Assembly: GCF_000775915.1 (NCBI RefSeq)
Contig: NZ_BBLT01000012.1
Coordinates: 62,001-126,000, forward strand
DNA length: 64,000 nucleotides
DNA from: Sporocytophaga myxococcoides
GTDB taxonomy: Bacteria; Bacteroidota; Bacteroidia; Cytophagales; Cytophagaceae
Direction: 5' to 3'
The notes beneath the pieces were generated by a model. The model was not told the origin of the DNA and ran no database searches. It saw nothing but the letters and a program-made list of their open reading frames with translations. How positions within the stretch are numbered: position 1 is the stretch's first letter; the number at the start of each line of letters is the position of its first letter. This document shows positions 18,315 to 26,899 of this stretch, piece after piece. The position numbers and the translations under genes are program-made.

Positions 18315-19865
18315 TTAACCTGCCCAACCGTCCCTGTCGAGACTTCGATATTGAATTGCTTCTGCCAAATGTTCCACTTTAATTTCTTCGCTTTCAGCCA
18401 AATCCGCAATAGTCCTTGAAACTCTTAATATTCTATCATAAGCTCTGGCAGAAAGACCTAATTTTTCCATAGCACTTTTAAGCAGATTTTTTCCTGGTTC
18501 AGAAATAATACAAATTTCTTTAACCATCTGGGAGGGCATCATTGCATTTGAATGAATGGGATTATCACCAGTCGGCAATTCCTCAAATCTTTTTTGTTGA
18601 ATTTCTCTCGCCTTAATTACACGCTCCCTGATTTCGCCGCTACTTTCTGTTTTCCGTATCGAAGACATCTCATCAAAACCAACAGGAGTCACTTCTACAT
18701 GAAGGTCTATTCGGTCTAACAAAGGACCGCTCACTTTATTGAGATATTTTTGCACTACGCCAGGCCCACATACACATTCTTTTTCAGGATGGTTGTAATA
18801 TCCACATGGGCATGGATTCATACTGGCGATCAACATAAAATTTGATGGAAACTCTACCGAAATCTTTGCTCTTGAAATACATACTTTCCTTTCTTCAAGC
18901 GGTTGCCGCATTACCTCAAGTACAGTCCTTTTAAATTCCGGCAACTCATCCAAAAAAAGAACACCATTATGTGCAAGAGAAATTTCACCTGGTTGCGGAT
19001 GTCCTCCACCACCAACCAGAGCTACATCACTTACTGTATGGTGAGGCGATCTGAAGGGACGAGTGGAAATCAATGCTCCTGCCCCTTTTAATTTTCCTGC
19101 AACAGAGTGAATCTTGGTTGTTTCAAGTGCTTCATTTAAAGTAAGAGGAGGCAAAATAGTGGGAAGCCTTTTGGCCAACATGGTCTTTCCTGCCCCAGGA
19201 GGGCCAATCATGATTACATTGTGCCCACCTGCCGCTGCAATCTCCAATGCCCTTTTAATATTTTCCTGCCCTTGTACATGAGCAAAATCGGCATCATAAT
19301 TATTAATCTGATTAAAGAAAATCGAACGTGTATCAAGCCTTAATGGTCTTAACTGAACCTTTCCTTCAAAAAAATCAATGGCCTCCTGAAGATCTGAAAT
19401 CCCGTATATGTCAAGATTATTAACTATTGCTGCTTCTGCTTCATTTTCCTTGGGCAGTAAAAAACCTTTAAAACCTTGTTTTCTGGCCTCAATTGCAATG
19501 GGAAGAACTCCTTTAATAGGTCTCAGTTTTCCATCTAAGGACAATTCGCCCATAATCACGTATTGATCAAAATCCTCTGCTATAATCTGTTCAGATGCTA
19601 AAAGTGTTCCCAAAGCAATTGGAAGATCATAAGCAGATCCTTCCTTTTTAATATCCGCAGGAGCGAGGTTTACCACCACTTTTTGCCTTGGCATAGCATA
19701 ACCTAGGTTTTTAATTGCAGATTCCACCCGATGTTCACTTTCCTTAACAGCACTGTCAGGAAGACCTACGATAAAAAATTTAGTTCCTTGACCTATATTT
19801 ACTTCAATGGTAACAGTATAGGCATTCACGCCATAGACGGCGCTTCCAAAAGTTTTGGCAACCAT
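18315..19865 (-). CDS. YifB/ComM-family AAA+ ATPase (Mg-chelatase-like)
   Basis: YifB family proteins are related to ComM, a hexameric helicase that promotes branch migration during natural transformation. The N-terminal ChlI-type domain shows FFIVGLPDSAVKESEHRV near 31-48 and VNLAPADIKKEGSAYDLPIALG near 65-86. The AAA+ module has Walker A GPPGAGKTML near 221, Walker B VLFLDELPEF near 304 and FMLIASMNPCPCGYY near 350. The cysteine cluster CPCGYYNHPEKECVCGP is typical of the family. The C-terminal helical domain includes LSARAYDRILRVSRTIADL. Length 516 is normal. No other competence genes are nearby. Confidence 0.93.
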   Translation of the reverse strand: MVAKTFGSAVYGVNAYTVTIEVNIGQGTKFFIVGLPDSAVKESEHRVESAIKNLGYAMPRQKVVVNLAPADIKKEGSAYDLPIALGTLLASEQIIAEDFDQYVIMGELSLDGKLRPIKGVLPIAIEARKQGFKGFLLPKENEAEAAIVNNLDIYGISDLQEAIDFFEGKVQLRPLRLDTRSIFFNQINNYDADFAHVQGQENIKRALEIAAAGGHNVIMIGPPGAGKTMLAKRLPTILPPLTLNEALETTKIHSVAGKLKGAGALISTRPFRSPHHTVSDVALVGGGGHPQPGEISLAHNGVLFLDELPEFKRTVLEVMRQPLEERKVCISRAKISVEFPSNFMLIASMNPCPCGYYNHPEKECVCGPGVVQKYLNKVSGPLLDRIDLHVEVTPVGFDEMSSIRKTESSGEIRERVIKAREIQQKRFEELPTGDNPIHSNAMMPSQMVKEICIISEPGKNLLKSAMEKLGLSARAYDRILRVSRTIADLAESEEIKVEHLAEAIQYRSLDRDGWAG

Positions 19866-19898
19866 AGCTTAGCAAGTTGAAAGAGTTTAAAAAAGGGC

Positions 19899-20477
19899 TT
19901 ACTTAGCCAGCCCTTTTTCGATTAATAAAATTAATATATGAATAATTTTTATGTGTACTTCCTGAATTCTGTCTGCAAATCCCTGATGAGTAACATTAAC
20001 AACCACATCCGACAGTCCTGCGAGTTTTCCCCCATTTTTTCCAGTCAGGCCAACTACCTTCATTCCTTTACCTTTTGCCTCTTCAGCAGCCTTTAATACA
20101 TTTTCAGAATTTCCGCTAGTACTGATTGCAAGTAGCACATCTCCAGGTCTGCCTAATGCACCAACATATCTTGAAAAAACGAATGCATAACCATAATCAT
20201 TAGCCGTACAAGTAATATGGCTAGGGTCAGAAATGGATATAGCAGCAATAGGCTCTCTGTTTTCTCTGTATCTGCCAGTCAGCTCTTCTGCGAAATGCAT
20301 GGCATCGCAGGAAGAACCTCCATTACCGCAGCTTATGATTTTACCACCATTTTTCAGTGAGTGTATCATTAACTCTGCTGCAGCTTCTATAGCTTGTATA
20401 TTTTGTTCTGAACTGATAAAATTATTCAAAACCTCTGCTGCACTATTTAACTCTGCAAGGATTGTATTTCTATTCAT
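19899..20477 (-). CDS. gmhA: Phosphoheptose isomerase GmhA-like (SIS domain)
   Basis: GmhA converts sedoheptulose 7-phosphate to D-glycero-manno-heptose 7-phosphate for lipopolysaccharide or other heptose glycans. One SIS domain covers the protein: [25 protein letters not shown] (in pieces: [20 protein letters not shown] near 52-71), [14 protein letters not shown] near 115-128 and [10 protein letters not shown] near 147. The start is the ATG at 20477 ([10 protein letters not shown]); the longer reading from 20525 runs into the upstream terminator. The length of about 192 fits the family. It lies 33 nt upstream of yifB on the same strand. Confidence 0.9.
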   Translation of the reverse strand: MNRNTILAELNSAAEVLNNFISSEQNIQAIEAAAELMIHSLKNGGKIISCGNGGSSCDAMHFAEELTGRYRENREPIAAISISDPSHITCTANDYGYAFVFSRYVGALGRPGDVLLAISTSGNSENVLKAAEEAKGKGMKVVGLTGKNGGKLAGLSDVVVNVTHQGFADRIQEVHIKIIHILILLIEKGLAK

Positions 20478-20530
20478 TTTAAATTCCTTTATCTTAGAAA
20501 AACGTAAAGGAAATAAAAAGTCCATAAATA

Positions 20531-20556
20531 TAAAAGCCCCGAAGGTCGGGGCTTAT
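20531..20556. terminator. Terminator after the acidic small protein gene
   Basis: AAGCCCCGA and TCGGGGCTT make a 9-bp GC-rich stem with a 3-nt loop, with T/A-rich flanks in both directions. On the minus strand it ends the transcription unit of the acidic protein and separates it from gmhA. An ATT-type microsatellite lies between it and the stop codon. Confidence 0.85.
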
Positions 20557-20583
20557 TATAATAATATTATTATTATTTTTTAA

Positions 20584-20910
20584 TTAATATCTGTCCTCCC
20601 ATCCGGCGGCGCCAGCATCATCATCATCCCAGCTTCCTTCTTCATCAAAGTTTTCTTCTTTCCAATTAGAATCATCATCAAAATCCGCATCATCGTCATC
20701 TGCATTTTCCCACTCATCTTTGAAGTCATACTCATCTTCTTCTTCCATTGTCTTTTCTTCATCCTCCAGGTCTTTAACAATCTGTGCTGTCAGACCTGTT
20801 CTGGAAAGGGCTTGATCCTTTGATAGTCCGGCATCCAGCAATGCTTTATAAGCTTCAAAACTAGCATAAAGCTCATCGTCGCTTAGGTCGTCAAGATTAT
20901 TGTTTTTCAT
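20584..20910 (-). CDS. Small acidic protein, 108 aa, function unknown
   Basis: The first 50 residues form an ordered, probably helical part with LSDDELYASFEAYKALLDAG and a TGLTAQIVKDLED segment. The last 55 residues are extremely rich in Asp/Glu with scattered Trp (DEWENADDDD, EGSWDDDDAG) and should be disordered. There is no signal peptide or transmembrane helix. It follows psd on the same strand by 109 nt and precedes a strong terminator, so it may be the last gene of the phospholipid group. I do not recognise the family. The acidic tail could bind a basic partner or metal ions, but this is a guess. Confidence 0.7.
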   Translation of the reverse strand: MKNNNLDDLSDDELYASFEAYKALLDAGLSKDQALSRTGLTAQIVKDLEDEEKTMEEEDEYDFKDEWENADDDDADFDDDSNWKEENFDEEGSWDDDDAGAAGWEDRY

Positions 20911-21019
20911 AAGCTCAAATTAATTCCTTTTTAAAATTTTAGATTCTAATAACGAAGTTAAATATGAATAGTTTGTTGCTCCAAGAATTTTAATAAAAAA
21001 ATTTTCTTATGCTTTTAAA

Positions 21020-21679
21020 CTACTTAAACTCTGCAATTACAGTCGACCCACCTTTCACTTTTTCACCAATTGCTACTTTAACTTTAGCATCCAGCGGAAG
21101 AAAAACATCTACTCTTGATCCGAACTTAATAAAACCCAATTCTTCACCTTGTTTCACTTCTTCTCCAGCTTGCAGATACCACACAATTCTTTTAGCAAGA
21201 GCTCCTGCAATTTGTCTTAACAATATGCTTGTTCCGTTTTTTGCAGTTACAACAATCGTGGTCCTTTCATTTTCTGTGCTGGACTTTGGGTGCCATGCAA
21301 CAAGATATTTACCAGGGTGGTACTTAAAATATGTTACCATTCCGGAAATAGGATTTCTATTAATATGGACATTAACAGGTGACATAAAAATTGATACCTG
21401 TTTTCTTTTCTCATTAAAAAACTCAGGTTCGTCAACCTCTTCAATTACAACCACTTTACCATCTGCAGGAGCAATAACATGATTGTCATTTGTTATAATC
21501 AATCTGCGAGGGCTTCTGAAAAACTGCAAGATCATTATATAAATAAATGCAGATATTCCCCAAACTGTCCAACGGAAGGCTGTGCTTTCCGGCAATAAAT
21601 AATATACTGCAAGGTTAACAATCAAAAGAACTACAAAAAGATACGTAAGGATTTTATATCCTTCTTTATGAATTACCAT
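21020..21679 (-). CDS. psd: Phosphatidylserine decarboxylase, short (PSD-A type)
   Basis: This enzyme decarboxylates phosphatidylserine to phosphatidylethanolamine at the inner membrane. Two hydrophobic N-terminal segments (LTYLFVVLLIVNLAVYYLLP and a second near 32-50) anchor it. Core motifs are IAPADGKVVVIEEV near 87-100, FMSPVNVHINRNPISG near 117-132 and YHPGKYLVAWHPKS near 138-151. The processing site is the GS pair in FIKFGSRVDVFLP near 188; the serine becomes the pyruvoyl cofactor. Length 219 matches the short bacterial form. It is downstream of cdsA and glutamate dehydrogenase on the same strand. No pssA is visible in the window. Confidence 0.93.
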   Translation of the reverse strand: MVIHKEGYKILTYLFVVLLIVNLAVYYLLPESTAFRWTVWGISAFIYIMILQFFRSPRRLIITNDNHVIAPADGKVVVIEEVDEPEFFNEKRKQVSIFMSPVNVHINRNPISGMVTYFKYHPGKYLVAWHPKSSTENERTTIVVTAKNGTSILLRQIAGALAKRIVWYLQAGEEVKQGEELGFIKFGSRVDVFLPLDAKVKVAIGEKVKGGSTVIAEFK

Positions 21680-21715
21680 ATTTTGAATAAATGAAGCAGC
21701 AAATATAATAAAAGA

Positions 21716-22993
21716 TTAAAATCCTCCTCTGAATTTGTACGTTTTTGCTACTTTATCTATGGCAACTATGTAAGCGGCAATTCTCATTGGCACATTAAAT
21801 TCGAGTGAAGTACTGTAAACCTTTTCAAAAGCTTCTTTCATGATCCTGTCACACCTTCTGTTTACTCTTTCCAAAGGCCATCTTAGCCCAAGGCGATTTT
21901 GTACCCATTCGAAATAAGAAACAGTAACCCCACCGGCATTTGCCAGTATATCCGGAACGACCATTATTCCTTTTTCATTAATGATATCATCTGCACTTGC
22001 GCTTGTAGGACCATTTGCTCCCTCCACTATAAGCCTCGCTTTTATATCAGGTGCATTATAAATATTAATTACGTCCTCTTTGGCAGCAGGTACTAAAAGA
22101 TCAACCTGGCAAGTAATGATCCCTTCCGGATCTTGCATTTTGTCCGCATTGGGATATCCTTCAAGTATTCCGTTATTTTTATCTCTATACCTCAAAGCAT
22201 CCTGAATATCAATTCCTTTATCACTCCAAAAAGCTCCACTTACATCACTTAATGCTTTAATTTTAACACCTCTTTCTTCCAGAAGTCTGGCTGTATTTGA
22301 CCCCACATTACCAAATCCCTGAATAGCACAACTAGTCTGACTTGGATTCATCTTTAACCTTTGCATTGCAGCAAGTGCACTTACCATAACCCCTCTGCCA
22401 GTTGCTTCTACACGACCTAATGACCCTCCAAGTACCAGTGGTTTTCCGGTAACTACGGCATTTACAGTCATTCCTTTTGCTTTAGAATATTCATCCATAA
22501 GCCAGGCCATTTCCTGCTGACTAGTCCCCATATCAGGAGCTGGGATGTCTTTATCAGGCCCAAATACATCCATCATTGATAAAGTATAAGCCCTTGTAAG
22601 TCGTTCTATTTCCCCTTTAGACATGGCTCTCGGATTGCACATAATACCACCTTTTGCTCCGCCATAAGGAATATCAACCACAGCACATTTCCAGGTCATC
22701 CAGGCTGCAAGAGCCTTTACCTCATCCAAGGTAACTCCCATATCATATCTGATTCCTCCTTTTGAGGGGCCAAGTATTGTATTATGAATAACCCTGTAGC
22801 CGGAAAACACTTTAATCCTGCCATCATCCATGGTGATTGGCAAAGAGACAATCACTTGTTTATCAGGATTTTTTAAAACATTATAGGTTTCATTATCAAG
22901 CCCTAACTTTTGCGCAGCCAGATCAAATCTGGACATCATGGATTCTAAAGGGTTGTCTTTATCCTTAATTGGTGCTGGTTCTATATATGACAT
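21716..22993 (-). CDS. Glu/Leu/Phe/Val dehydrogenase (glutamate dehydrogenase)
   Basis: This NAD(P)-linked amino-acid dehydrogenase most likely interconverts glutamate and 2-oxoglutarate. The N-terminal catalytic domain has GPSKGGIRY near 76, the catalytic lysine region MTWKCAVVDIPYGGAKGGI near 98-116 and PDKDIPAPDMGTS near 146. The Rossmann half has CAIQGFGNVGSNTARLL near 222-238 and VDLLVPAAKEDVIN near 303. VEGANGPTSASAD near 328 and ANAGGVTVSYFEWVQN near 356 complete the signature. Length 425 is standard. Its position between cdsA and psd gives no functional clue. Confidence 0.93.
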   Translation of the reverse strand: MSYIEPAPIKDKDNPLESMMSRFDLAAQKLGLDNETYNVLKNPDKQVIVSLPITMDDGRIKVFSGYRVIHNTILGPSKGGIRYDMGVTLDEVKALAAWMTWKCAVVDIPYGGAKGGIMCNPRAMSKGEIERLTRAYTLSMMDVFGPDKDIPAPDMGTSQQEMAWLMDEYSKAKGMTVNAVVTGKPLVLGGSLGRVEATGRGVMVSALAAMQRLKMNPSQTSCAIQGFGNVGSNTARLLEERGVKIKALSDVSGAFWSDKGIDIQDALRYRDKNNGILEGYPNADKMQDPEGIITCQVDLLVPAAKEDVINIYNAPDIKARLIVEGANGPTSASADDIINEKGIMVVPDILANAGGVTVSYFEWVQNRLGLRWPLERVNRRCDRIMKEAFEKVYSTSLEFNVPMRIAAYIVAIDKVAKTYKFRGGF

Positions 22994-23045
22994 AGCCGCT
23001 TTTTCTTGTTTTGTCGAAACGTTTACGGAGAAGAAGCCTTATTGT

Positions 23046-23882
23046 TTATGAAAAAATCTTTAAAAAGGCTGCTATAAAAGGTGATGAGAGCAATAGCCCG
23101 TCAAACCGATCCAAAAAACCTCCGTGACCAGGAATTGTTTGTGCGGAATCTTTAATTGCAAGACTTCTTTTCAACAACGATTCAACAAGATCACCATAAC
23201 TGCCAACTACAACTATTATAGTTGCCAAAATCAGCCAGTGAAGTGTGTCAAGTTCTTTCCAGAACAATGATAATGAAAATCCAATTGCAAGTGCAAATAA
23301 ACCTCCACCGATACTACCTTCCCATGTTTTTTTAGGAGAAATTCTGAAAAATAATTTTGTCTTACCCAATGCCATTCCCGCAACATACCCGCCGATATCA
23401 TTTGCCCAAAGAATGAGGAGAATACCTAAAATTATATGAAAATTATAATCCTGAAGGTAAAATGCGCATACATTAAGTAAACCAAATGGAAGAGCTATGT
23501 ATATATTTCCTAAGAAAGTAAAAGCTATGTTAAAAAAAGGTTTATCGTTCTTCCTGAAAAGCTCCATCAGAAAAAGAAGAAACAGAAACGGAAACAACAA
23601 AAAATAACATTCAAAAGTCAGCACCTGCTTTTCTATCAGAAAAATAAGTGTAAAAATCATCATTCCAGAAACTACTCCGAATATTTTATTTGGTTTAATT
23701 TCAGCCACCTCTATCAGATTATAGAATTCAATTAATGATAGCAGACATATTATAAACAATAAAGCGAAGTAGCTCCATTCATTAAAACATATTGCACTGA
23801 TCATAATAAATGCTCCTGCCAAACCGGCAATAATCCGCTGGGTGAGGTTTCCCATATTACGGATCTTAGTAACTAATTTCAT
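23046..23882 (-). CDS. cdsA: Phosphatidate cytidylyltransferase
   Basis: CdsA makes CDP-diacylglycerol from phosphatidic acid and CTP in the inner membrane, the entry point for all phospholipids. The protein has about eight hydrophobic helices. The family signature near the C-terminus is clear: ISPKKTWEGSIGGG near 179-192 and then VVGSYGDLVESLLKRSLAIKD (read as SYGDLVESLLKRS) followed by the GHGGFLDRFDGLL stretch. Length is 278 from the first ATG; a second ATG nine codons later (MGNLTQRIIAG) is equally possible and closer to the family's usual start. It is followed by glutamate dehydrogenase and psd on the same strand. Confidence 0.93.
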   Translation of the reverse strand: MKLVTKIRNMGNLTQRIIAGLAGAFIMISAICFNEWSYFALLFIICLLSLIEFYNLIEVAEIKPNKIFGVVSGMMIFTLIFLIEKQVLTFECYFLLFPFLFLLFLMELFRKNDKPFFNIAFTFLGNIYIALPFGLLNVCAFYLQDYNFHIILGILLILWANDIGGYVAGMALGKTKLFFRISPKKTWEGSIGGGLFALAIGFSLSLFWKELDTLHWLILATIIVVVGSYGDLVESLLKRSLAIKDSAQTIPGHGGFLDRFDGLLLSSPFIAAFLKIFS

Positions 23883-23958
23883 TTCCCTTAATTTATGATT
23901 ATTAAAAACCTGGCGGTTTTCAATTCAAGTTTAGCAAAAAAATGCTATTAAGCCGAAA

Positions 23959-24894
23959 TTATTTTGTTATTCCTGCCTCCTTCGAAATCCTTTTGTATAA
24001 ATAAATAAAAAAAGAAAAGATAATGACCGAAATTATTACGGAATAAAAAGGTATGGATTCTGAAGAATCCGGATTAAAGCTAATATTCTTTTGTTTGTAC
24101 ATATTTGCGAGAACAAGAGTAAGTGCATTGTTCATAAAATGGACAAACATGGAAACATATATATTACCTGACCAATAATATAAGTATCCAAATAGGACCC
24201 CCAGAAACATTCTTGGAAAAAAACCAAAGAACTGAAAGTGAATAAAACTAAACAAAAATCCTGTGGTCCATATGGCCCATGTAGGGGATTTAAGAATATT
24301 ATTTAGCTCATTCTGAACAACGCCTCTGAAAACCAACTCTTCACCAATACCCGGAATCAGAGCTACAACCAGAAGTGTTAGCAAAAACGATGTGCTGTCT
24401 TTATAATAAATAATAGTTTCGGTAAGTACTTTGGCCAGATTTTCATTTTTCTCCATCCACTCCTGAAGTGGTTTCAGGCTAGATGGTAATTGCATATTTT
24501 TATTCCAATCTACCATGTAAGCTAGAAGAGGCATTCCCATAAAAAAAATAATGATTGCTAAAAAAAGAAAAAACGGAAGTCTTTTTGTGGCAGGATTAAG
24601 TTTTTTAAAATATGATTTCCTGAATATTGCCATATATAAAATCGGCAAAACCAAAAAAGTGATAACAGCATTTACAGCCTGACTTTTCAAAATCAATGCC
24701 TGAGGATTCGGGGAACTTTTTATAAGATTTAGTAATTCAGTTTCAGAATTATAACTGATACCAAAAACCTCTTTAAGAAGAATGTGACCTAATCCACTGC
24801 CAACTAGCATACTTCCGAGAACTGCTAGGAATACTACAAGGACACCAAGTGTTTTTTCCGGTATTCCGCTTCCTGAACTATTAATATTTTCCAT
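23959..24894 (-). CDS. CPBP-family intramembrane metalloprotease
   Basis: This polytopic protein of the CPBP (CAAX protease and bacteriocin-processing, Abi) family has about eight transmembrane segments. The catalytic motifs are in place: EELVFRGVVQ (the EExxxR box) near 187, FSFIHFQFFGFFPRM with its histidine near 216, and a later HFMNNALTL with a further histidine. Substrates of bacterial members are mostly unknown. Length 311 is usual for Bacteroidota. It is the first gene of a leftward group with cdsA about 75 nt downstream. It diverges from dusB. Confidence 0.9.
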   Translation of the reverse strand: MENINSSGSGIPEKTLGVLVVFLAVLGSMLVGSGLGHILLKEVFGISYNSETELLNLIKSSPNPQALILKSQAVNAVITFLVLPILYMAIFRKSYFKKLNPATKRLPFFLFLAIIIFFMGMPLLAYMVDWNKNMQLPSSLKPLQEWMEKNENLAKVLTETIIYYKDSTSFLLTLLVVALIPGIGEELVFRGVVQNELNNILKSPTWAIWTTGFLFSFIHFQFFGFFPRMFLGVLFGYLYYWSGNIYVSMFVHFMNNALTLVLANMYKQKNISFNPDSSESIPFYSVIISVIIFSFFIYLYKRISKEAGITK

Positions 24895-24987
24895 AAAAGT
24901 TGGTAAATTTACTTTATTGCCCCGACATATTCCGGGACCATTCCAAAAAAAGATATAATTGCTCTTAATAATTAAAATAATACAACT

Positions 24988-25986
24988 TTGGTTAAAATTG
25001 GTCAGATAGAACTTGGAGAATTCCCTCTCTTACTTGCTCCTATGGAAGACGTCAGTGATCCTCCTTTTAGGGCTGTTTGCAAGGAAAATGGTGCGGATAT
25101 GATGTATACTGAGTTCATTGCAGCAGATGGACTGATCCGTGATGCTGAAAAAAGTCTCCAAAAACTTGATATTTATGACTATGAACGTCCAATAGGAATT
25201 CAGATCTTCGGAGACAAAATTGAGGCTATGAGAGAAGCTGCTGCTATCGCTGAAGAGGCAGGACCAGAGTTGGTTGACATTAATTACGGCTGCCCTGTAA
25301 ACAAGGTAGCCTGTAAAGGAGCCGGGGCAGGTATTTTGCTTGACCTGCCTAAAATGCAGAAAATGTCTGAAGAAATTGTCAAAAGATGTAAAGTGCCGGT
25401 TACTGTAAAAACAAGACTTGGATGGGATGAAAAAAACATCAAAATTCTTGAAGTAGCTCAGAGGCTTCAGGATGTTGGTGTTCAGGCTTTAACCATTCAC
25501 GCCCGTACCAGATATCAGATGTATAAAGGAGAAGCAGACTGGAGCTGGATTGCTAAAGTTAAAGAAATGCAAAGCATTCATATTCCGATCTTTGGAAATG
25601 GTGACATAGATTCTCCGGAAAAAGCCCTTGAATATAAAAACAGATTTGGTCCGGACGGAATAATGATCGGAAGAGCTGCTATAGGAAACCCCTGGATATT
25701 TAATCAGATCAAACACTATTTTAAAACCGGAGAAAAGCTGCCTGAACCTGATATTTCAGAAAGGATAAGAGTGTGCAAACAACATCTGATAAGATCGGTA
25801 GAATGGAAGGGGCCGAAAACCGGAATTTTTGAGATGAGACCGCATTACACTAATTATTTCAGAGGTTTCCCCAATTTTAAACCTTTCAGACAAAGAATAG
25901 TAACAGCAGGAAGTGTTGAAGAAGTATCTGATATTCTGGATGAAGTTGAAAAAACCTATAGTGCAGGCATAGACGTACTAAATTAA
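24988..25986 (+). CDS. dusB: tRNA-dihydrouridine synthase DusB-like
   Basis: This FMN enzyme reduces uridines in the D-loop of tRNA. The TIM-barrel signatures are present: LLLAPMEDVSDPPFRAVCK near 14-32, the FMN/tRNA segment VDINYGCPVNKVACKGAGAG near 95-114 with its catalytic cysteine, VTVKTRLGWD near 136, ALTIHARTR near 161, and GIMIGRAAIGNPWIF near 222-236. Length 332 is normal. The start codon is TTG, giving MVKIGQIELGEFP; no in-frame ATG occurs until well inside the barrel, so TTG is well supported. A strong terminator lies about 100 nt downstream, after a structured stretch. Confidence 0.95.
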   Translation: MVKIGQIELGEFPLLLAPMEDVSDPPFRAVCKENGADMMYTEFIAADGLIRDAEKSLQKLDIYDYERPIGIQIFGDKIEAMREAAAIAEEAGPELVDINYGCPVNKVACKGAGAGILLDLPKMQKMSEEIVKRCKVPVTVKTRLGWDEKNIKILEVAQRLQDVGVQALTIHARTRYQMYKGEADWSWIAKVKEMQSIHIPIFGNGDIDSPEKALEYKNRFGPDGIMIGRAAIGNPWIFNQIKHYFKTGEKLPEPDISERIRVCKQHLIRSVEWKGPKTGIFEMRPHYTNYFRGFPNFKPFRQRIVTAGSVEEVSDILDEVEKTYSAGIDVLN

Positions 25987-26003
25987 TTTACAAAAAAAGA
26001 GAA

Positions 26004-26070
26004 CCCGATACAACGTTTTTAAAGATCCTGAAGTCTTACGTTTGATTAATTATCGGGAAAAAGTTAATCA
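26004..26070 (+). other. Structured region downstream of dusB, possible 3'-UTR RNA
   Basis: CCCGATA (26004-26010) pairs with TATCGGG (26051-26057), with AACG/CGTT and AAGA/TCTT nested inside. TGATTAA (26043-26049) can alternatively pair with TTAATCA (26064-26070), which would trap TATCGGG in its loop. The next element is a strong terminator. No reading frame fits here. It may be a 3'-UTR-derived small RNA or simply a folded mRNA tail. Confidence 0.3.
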
Positions 26071-26084
26071 ATTAGGGAAGTTTT

Positions 26085-26118
26085 AAGCTCTGGAATTTAA
26101 CACCAGAGCTTATTTTTT
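26085..26118 (+). terminator. Rho-independent terminator after dusB
   Basis: AAGCTCTGG and CCAGAGCTT form a perfect 9-bp stem with a 9-nt loop, followed by ATTTTTTCTT on the plus strand. Confidence 0.9.
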
Positions 26119-26135
26119 CTTAAACAGGTTGAAAT

Positions 26136-26162
26136 AAAAAAGAGCCCCTGAGAGCTCCTTTT
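26136..26162 (-). terminator. Terminator after the Nfu gene
   Basis: On the minus strand GAGCTC and GGGCTC pair (one G-T) around TCAG, followed by six T residues, about 30 nt past the nfu stop codon. Confidence 0.7.
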
Positions 26163-26186
26163 CACTGACACTTCAATATTTTTTTA

Positions 26187-26765
26187 TTAAGCATTTTCCG
26201 CAACAACTTCCTGCACTTCCGGAATCATCTTTTTAAGAAGATTTTCAATACCAGCCTTCAATGTGATTGTAGAAGAAGGGCAACCGCTACAAGAACCTTG
26301 TAAAATCACTTTAACCACACCATCATTAAAAGAGCTAAAAGTAATAGCTCCTCCATCCTGCTCTACTGCAGGCCTGATATATTCATCAAGAATTACTTTT
26401 ATTTTCCCTACAATTTCAGAATCTCCTGCGGTTGGAGACAAATTTTCAGGAACAAACTTTTCATTGAAAAGTGGCTTTCCTTCCTCCAGATAACCTTTAA
26501 TCAAAGATTTAATCATTGGAGTAACTTCAATCCACTCAATATCGTCTGATTTTGTGACGGTAATAAAATTAGAAGAGAAAAATACTCTCTTTACAAAACT
26601 AAAACGAAAAAGATCCTGAGCAAGAGGACAATTTGCTGTGCTAACAGGGCTAGGAAAATCAACACTTTCCGATACGAGAAGAAAATCCGTCACAAACTTC
26701 AGAGAATTAGGATTCGGATTTGATTCTGTATAAATATTTATAACTCTTTTTTCTGTAGACTCCAT
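26187..26765 (-). CDS. NifU-family Fe-S carrier (Nfu)
   Basis: Nfu proteins receive iron-sulfur clusters from the assembly scaffold and pass them to target enzymes. The protein has the two-part Nfu layout: an N-terminal Nfu_N domain with TESNPNPNSLKFV near 13-25 and a segment of SVDFPSPVSTANCPLAQDLF type, and a C-terminal NifU-like domain beginning YIRPAVEQDGGAI near 128. Its cluster-binding C-x2-C is in LQGSCSGCPSSTITLK near 154. Length 192 is typical. It is a single gene. Lipoate and thiamine synthesis enzymes in this window are Fe-S or lipoate dependent, but no direct link is shown. Confidence 0.93.
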   Translation of the reverse strand: MESTEKRVINIYTESNPNPNSLKFVTDFLLVSESVDFPSPVSTANCPLAQDLFRFSFVKRVFFSSNFITVTKSDDIEWIEVTPMIKSLIKGYLEEGKPLFNEKFVPENLSPTAGDSEIVGKIKVILDEYIRPAVEQDGGAITFSSFNDGVVKVILQGSCSGCPSSTITLKAGIENLLKKMIPEVQEVVAENA

Positions 26766-26899
26766 GATTTTGATTGATAAAATGGGAGAACAATTTAAAA
26801 CTTAACTTAATTCATTTCAATGAAACAAACTTCTTAGCAATTGTATTCTATACAAAATAAGAAATGTTCGTTACAACGAATCAAATTTACGAAATTATA

